Shown here: positions 34,085 through 36,230 of the stretch, one piece after another
Layout of the letters: each line of letters opens with the position of its first letter
Numbering within the stretch: the stretch's first letter is position 1
Source: Chitinophagaceae bacterium
Lineage (GTDB): Bacteria > Bacteroidota > Bacteroidia > Chitinophagales > Chitinophagaceae
Reading direction: 5' to 3'
Length of the DNA: 36,230 bases
Assembly (NCBI GenBank): GCA_023251255.1
Contig: JAHEZD010000063.1
Coordinates: 1-36,230 of the forward strand
Notes under the pieces: generated by a model
What the model was told of the DNA's origin: nothing
Databases searched by the model: none
What the model saw: the letters and a program-made list of their open reading frames with translations, nothing else
Made by a program: the position numbers and the translations under genes

Positions 34085-34702
34085 ATGGTTATTGGAACGG
34101 TCTTTCTTGGAAAAGTAAAGGAAATGAATGGGCAATGGATTGAAACGAAATTCTTTATACTTGGATTGCCCCTCTTCCCCACCAGTTCAATGCTTGTTAC
34201 CGCTGCAAAGCATGGCAGTAGGCAAGGCATGAGCATTCCCCTTAATGCAACCAGCATTATTGCAGGCTATGCCAGACTTTTTACTTTTATTGCGGCTTTC
34301 ATCTTACTTGCGCTGGGCTTGATGGGTAATGCCGGCCCCGGTTCCGCAGGTGTACTGATTACGGTTGCGCTTGCACTTGCCGCCTTATGGGCATTTTTCT
34401 ATTTCAGTTTTGGCAAACCAACAACTGAAGAAATGGAACAGCGCAACAGATTGGGCAATGCCACAGGTATTTATGCAATGCCTCATTGGTTCAGTTTTGA
34501 TGATGCATTGGCCAACCTGAAAAATTATGAGTACCACTATTATCAAACATTCCCTAACAGCAACTGGAAAACTGATGCGAACAATCAAATAATTCCTGCT
34601 GATAAGAAGGCGCTGCTTTACCAGATTGCCTTATTCAATTTCATCATAGATTCATCCGCTGAAAACGAAGCATTACTGGAAAAGGTGGAGAAAAGTAAAT
34701 AA
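34085..34702 (+). CDS. Membrane protein of unknown function
   Basis: 205 residues. It opens MVIGTVFLGKVKEMNGQWIETKFFILGLPLFPTSSMLV, a short beta-rich lead-in, then two hydrophobic helices (about 60-80, LFTFIAAFILLALGLMG; about 89-108, AGVLITVALALAALWAFFYF) and a ~95-residue soluble tail. The lead segment, with its 'FFILGLPLFP' turn, recurs in small Bacteroidota membrane proteins, but I cannot name a family. Confidence 0.75.
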   Translation: MVIGTVFLGKVKEMNGQWIETKFFILGLPLFPTSSMLVTAAKHGSRQGMSIPLNATSIIAGYARLFTFIAAFILLALGLMGNAGPGSAGVLITVALALAALWAFFYFSFGKPTTEEMEQRNRLGNATGIYAMPHWFSFDDALANLKNYEYHYYQTFPNSNWKTDANNQIIPADKKALLYQIALFNFIIDSSAENEALLEKVEKSK

Positions 34703-34764
34703 TAGTGGTCAAGACATTCTGCTTCGGTAGAAGTTCAATACCACCCGTTGGCAACCAAGAATCA

Positions 34765-35673
34765 TTAATCCTTTTTCAGCAGCCGATACTTCTGCGGTGA
34801 AACACCAATCACTTTCCTGAACCTTTTGGAGAAATAGTAGGGATCGTCAAAGCCCATGTTCATGGCTATTTCCTTGATGGAGGCATTGGTAAAGTCCAAT
34901 TGCTGCGAAGCTTTCTGCATCTTCATCTGTATGAAATAATCAATGGGGGCATAGCCTGTTTTCTGCTTGAACAAACTGGAGAAACGGGAAGTGGAATAAT
35001 TGCAGTGCTTGCAGAGCTCGTCCAGTGAAATGTTCACGTTGATATGTTCCTGCATGTACCCGATGGCCCCCTCAATCCAATCCGGTTTTACGTTTTCATC
35101 AATGGTATAGTGCTTGGCATTGTAAATGAACAGGGCCACATAATGGTAGAGGCACATGTTCACAAACGTGAGGTTGTCAATACTGTACCCCCCTTCCAAT
35201 GCTTTGTAGATCCTTGAAAAAAGGGAAACGATATCGCCATTGTCCTTTATATAATATGGCTTGAAATGTTTCTGCACCGCTTGCGTGGAATTGAGCAGGG
35301 GCAATGAATCACCACCAAAATGTATCCAGTAAATGCTCCATGAATGGTTTTCCGAACTGCCATAGGCATGTTCCACATTCTGCGGCAATATGAAAAACTC
35401 ATTTGGCCCCACTTCATGTTTCTGCCCATCAATCTGGTACCAACCATGTCCGTCCACACAATAAAAAAGGAAATTTTCGGGCAGCCCATTCTTCCGGTAG
35501 GTATAATGCCCCTTGGCCTTCGGGTAATAACCCAAGCTGCAGAGATAAAGCCCCTGCAAAAAAGTATTGTTGAGCACCTTGCTTTTCAAAACGGTCCTGG
35601 GTATTTCAATACGCTGGCGTCCAAGGCCGTACCAAATATTCTTGTGCGAGCCCTGCTTGTCTTTTTCATTCAT
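34765..35673 (-). CDS. AraC family regulator with cupin sensor domain
   Basis: 302 residues from MNEKDKQGSHKN; three codons longer if the ATG at 35682 is used. N-terminal AraC-binding cupin-like domain (about 45-125: GYYPKAKGHYTYRKNG, FLFYCVDGHGWYQIDGQKHEVGPNEFFILPQNVEHAYGSSENHSWSIYWIHFGG), as in sugar-responsive regulators. C-terminal double HTH (ISLDELCKHCNYSTSRFSSLFKQKTGYAP, then IKEIAMNMGFDDPYYFSKRFRKVIGVSPQKYR). It is divergent from a sialate O-acetylesterase gene 107 bp away, so control of glycan or sialic-acid use is likely (inference). Different in type from the two array-borne AraC proteins. Confidence 0.92.
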   Translation of the reverse strand: MNEKDKQGSHKNIWYGLGRQRIEIPRTVLKSKVLNNTFLQGLYLCSLGYYPKAKGHYTYRKNGLPENFLFYCVDGHGWYQIDGQKHEVGPNEFFILPQNVEHAYGSSENHSWSIYWIHFGGDSLPLLNSTQAVQKHFKPYYIKDNGDIVSLFSRIYKALEGGYSIDNLTFVNMCLYHYVALFIYNAKHYTIDENVKPDWIEGAIGYMQEHINVNISLDELCKHCNYSTSRFSSLFKQKTGYAPIDYFIQMKMQKASQQLDFTNASIKEIAMNMGFDDPYYFSKRFRKVIGVSPQKYRLLKKD

Positions 35674-35780
35674 AAACAACAATCAATAAAGGGCAAAATA
35701 CTAAAGAAATAATTCATCGTGGATGATATTATATAAACTGCATTTGGTACTTTTCATGCGGGCAACAAAACAAGCTTCCA

Positions 35781-36230
35781 ATGAAACGATCGAACGCATT
35801 ATTCATCCTTTGCATGGCCGCAATCCTGTTTTTTTCCAGTGCTTCCGCAACAGTAACACTCCCCTACTTCATTTCGGACAATATGGTGCTGCAGCAGCAG
35901 GCCGAACCAGTGATCTGGGGATGGACGAACACTGCAAATAAAATTTCCGTCACCACCTCCTGGAACAAGAAGAAATACACCGCAACAGCAGACGGTAAGG
36001 GCAAATGGCAAATAAATATTATTACGCCCATTGCTGGGGGGCCCTATGAAATAACCATCAGCGATGGCAGCACCATTACGCTAAAAAATATACTGATCGG
36101 GGAGGTATGGCTTTGTAGTGGGCAGAGCAATATGGAAATGCCAATGAAGGGTTTCAAGGACCAGGCCATCAATGGCAGCAATGACGCCATTTTCAATTCG
36201 ACCAATAACCAGATCAGGTTGTACACCGTT
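35781..36230 (+). CDS. Sialate O-acetylesterase (5' part; runs off the window)
   Basis: 150 codons are present and the frame is open to the window end. Signal peptide MKRSNALFILCMAAILFFSSASA, then LPYFISDNMVLQQQAEPVIWGWTNTANKISV (the N-terminal beta-domain of the family), and IGEVWLCSGQSNMEMPM with the catalytic Ser of the SGNH/GDS-like GQSNM block. The enzyme removes O-acetyl groups from sialic acids or other glycans in the periplasm or outside the cell. It is divergent from the AraC/cupin regulator. The catalytic His and Asp would lie beyond the window. Confidence 0.9.
   Translation, partial: MKRSNALFILCMAAILFFSSASATVTLPYFISDNMVLQQQAEPVIWGWTNTANKISVTTSWNKKKYTATADGKGKWQINIITPIAGGPYEITISDGSTITLKNILIGEVWLCSGQSNMEMPMKGFKDQAINGSNDAIFNSTNNQIRLYTV

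Overview
The window looks like chromosomal DNA of a Bacteroidota bacterium, most likely a Chitinophagaceae-type relative. Supporting signs are the family content (secreted GH73 glucosaminidase with LysM, VWA protein with a carboxypeptidase-regulatory-like N-terminus, several AraC regulators, a tyrosine recombinase with the N-terminal module common in this phylum), signal peptides ending in AQ, and little use of strong Shine-Dalgarno sites.

The left 20.7 kb is an accessory island. A tyrosine recombinase (19564-20721, minus) is followed leftwards by a train of genes, nearly all on the minus strand. They are separated by long imperfect palindromes of about 120-320 bp that begin with AAC and end with GTT. 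Two properties identify this as an integron-type cassette array. First, the short sequences at the two ends of each gene (GTT... on the left, ...AAC on the right) are complementary to each other and differ from cassette to cassette, as expected if each gene circularises at this point. Second, the arms of each intervening palindrome change sequence from site to site but stay complementary, while two mismatched positions recur. The recombinase lacks the extra domain of IntI, so this is a candidate non-IntI cassette system. From the recombinase outwards the cassettes carry: a DUF4304 protein; a two-helix membrane protein; a secreted Sel1-repeat protein; a secreted unknown; a GNAT acetyltransferase; a 3.8-kb cassette of two aldo/keto reductases, an SDR and an AraC regulator; a 3.9-kb cassette of an aldo/keto reductase, a divergent HxlR/NmrA pair and a paralogous AraC regulator; a MepB-family protein; a VOC protein; a predicted nuclease; a small secreted protein; and a rifampin ADP-ribosyltransferase (arr) at the far, decayed end. 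Three of the sites carry the same ~113-bp MITE-like insertion at the same position.

The 1.6 kb between the recombinase and the core genes (20722-22353) has no convincing gene. It holds an 11-bp phased repeat array, a pair of 38-bp palindromic repeats and a ~700-bp element with long terminal inverted repeats.

From 22354 rightwards the DNA is GC-richer and looks like stable chromosome: O-methyltransferase and glucosaminidase (overlapping), hypoxanthine phosphoribosyltransferase, VWA protein, arginase-family hydrolase with a small membrane protein, radical SAM protein with a DMT exporter, a VOC protein with a TauE/SafE permease, recF, a membrane protein of unknown role, and an AraC regulator divergent from a sialate O-acetylesterase that runs off the window. 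Dispersed hairpin repeats occupy the longer gaps here, including an inverted pair that brackets 26.9-31.0 kb.
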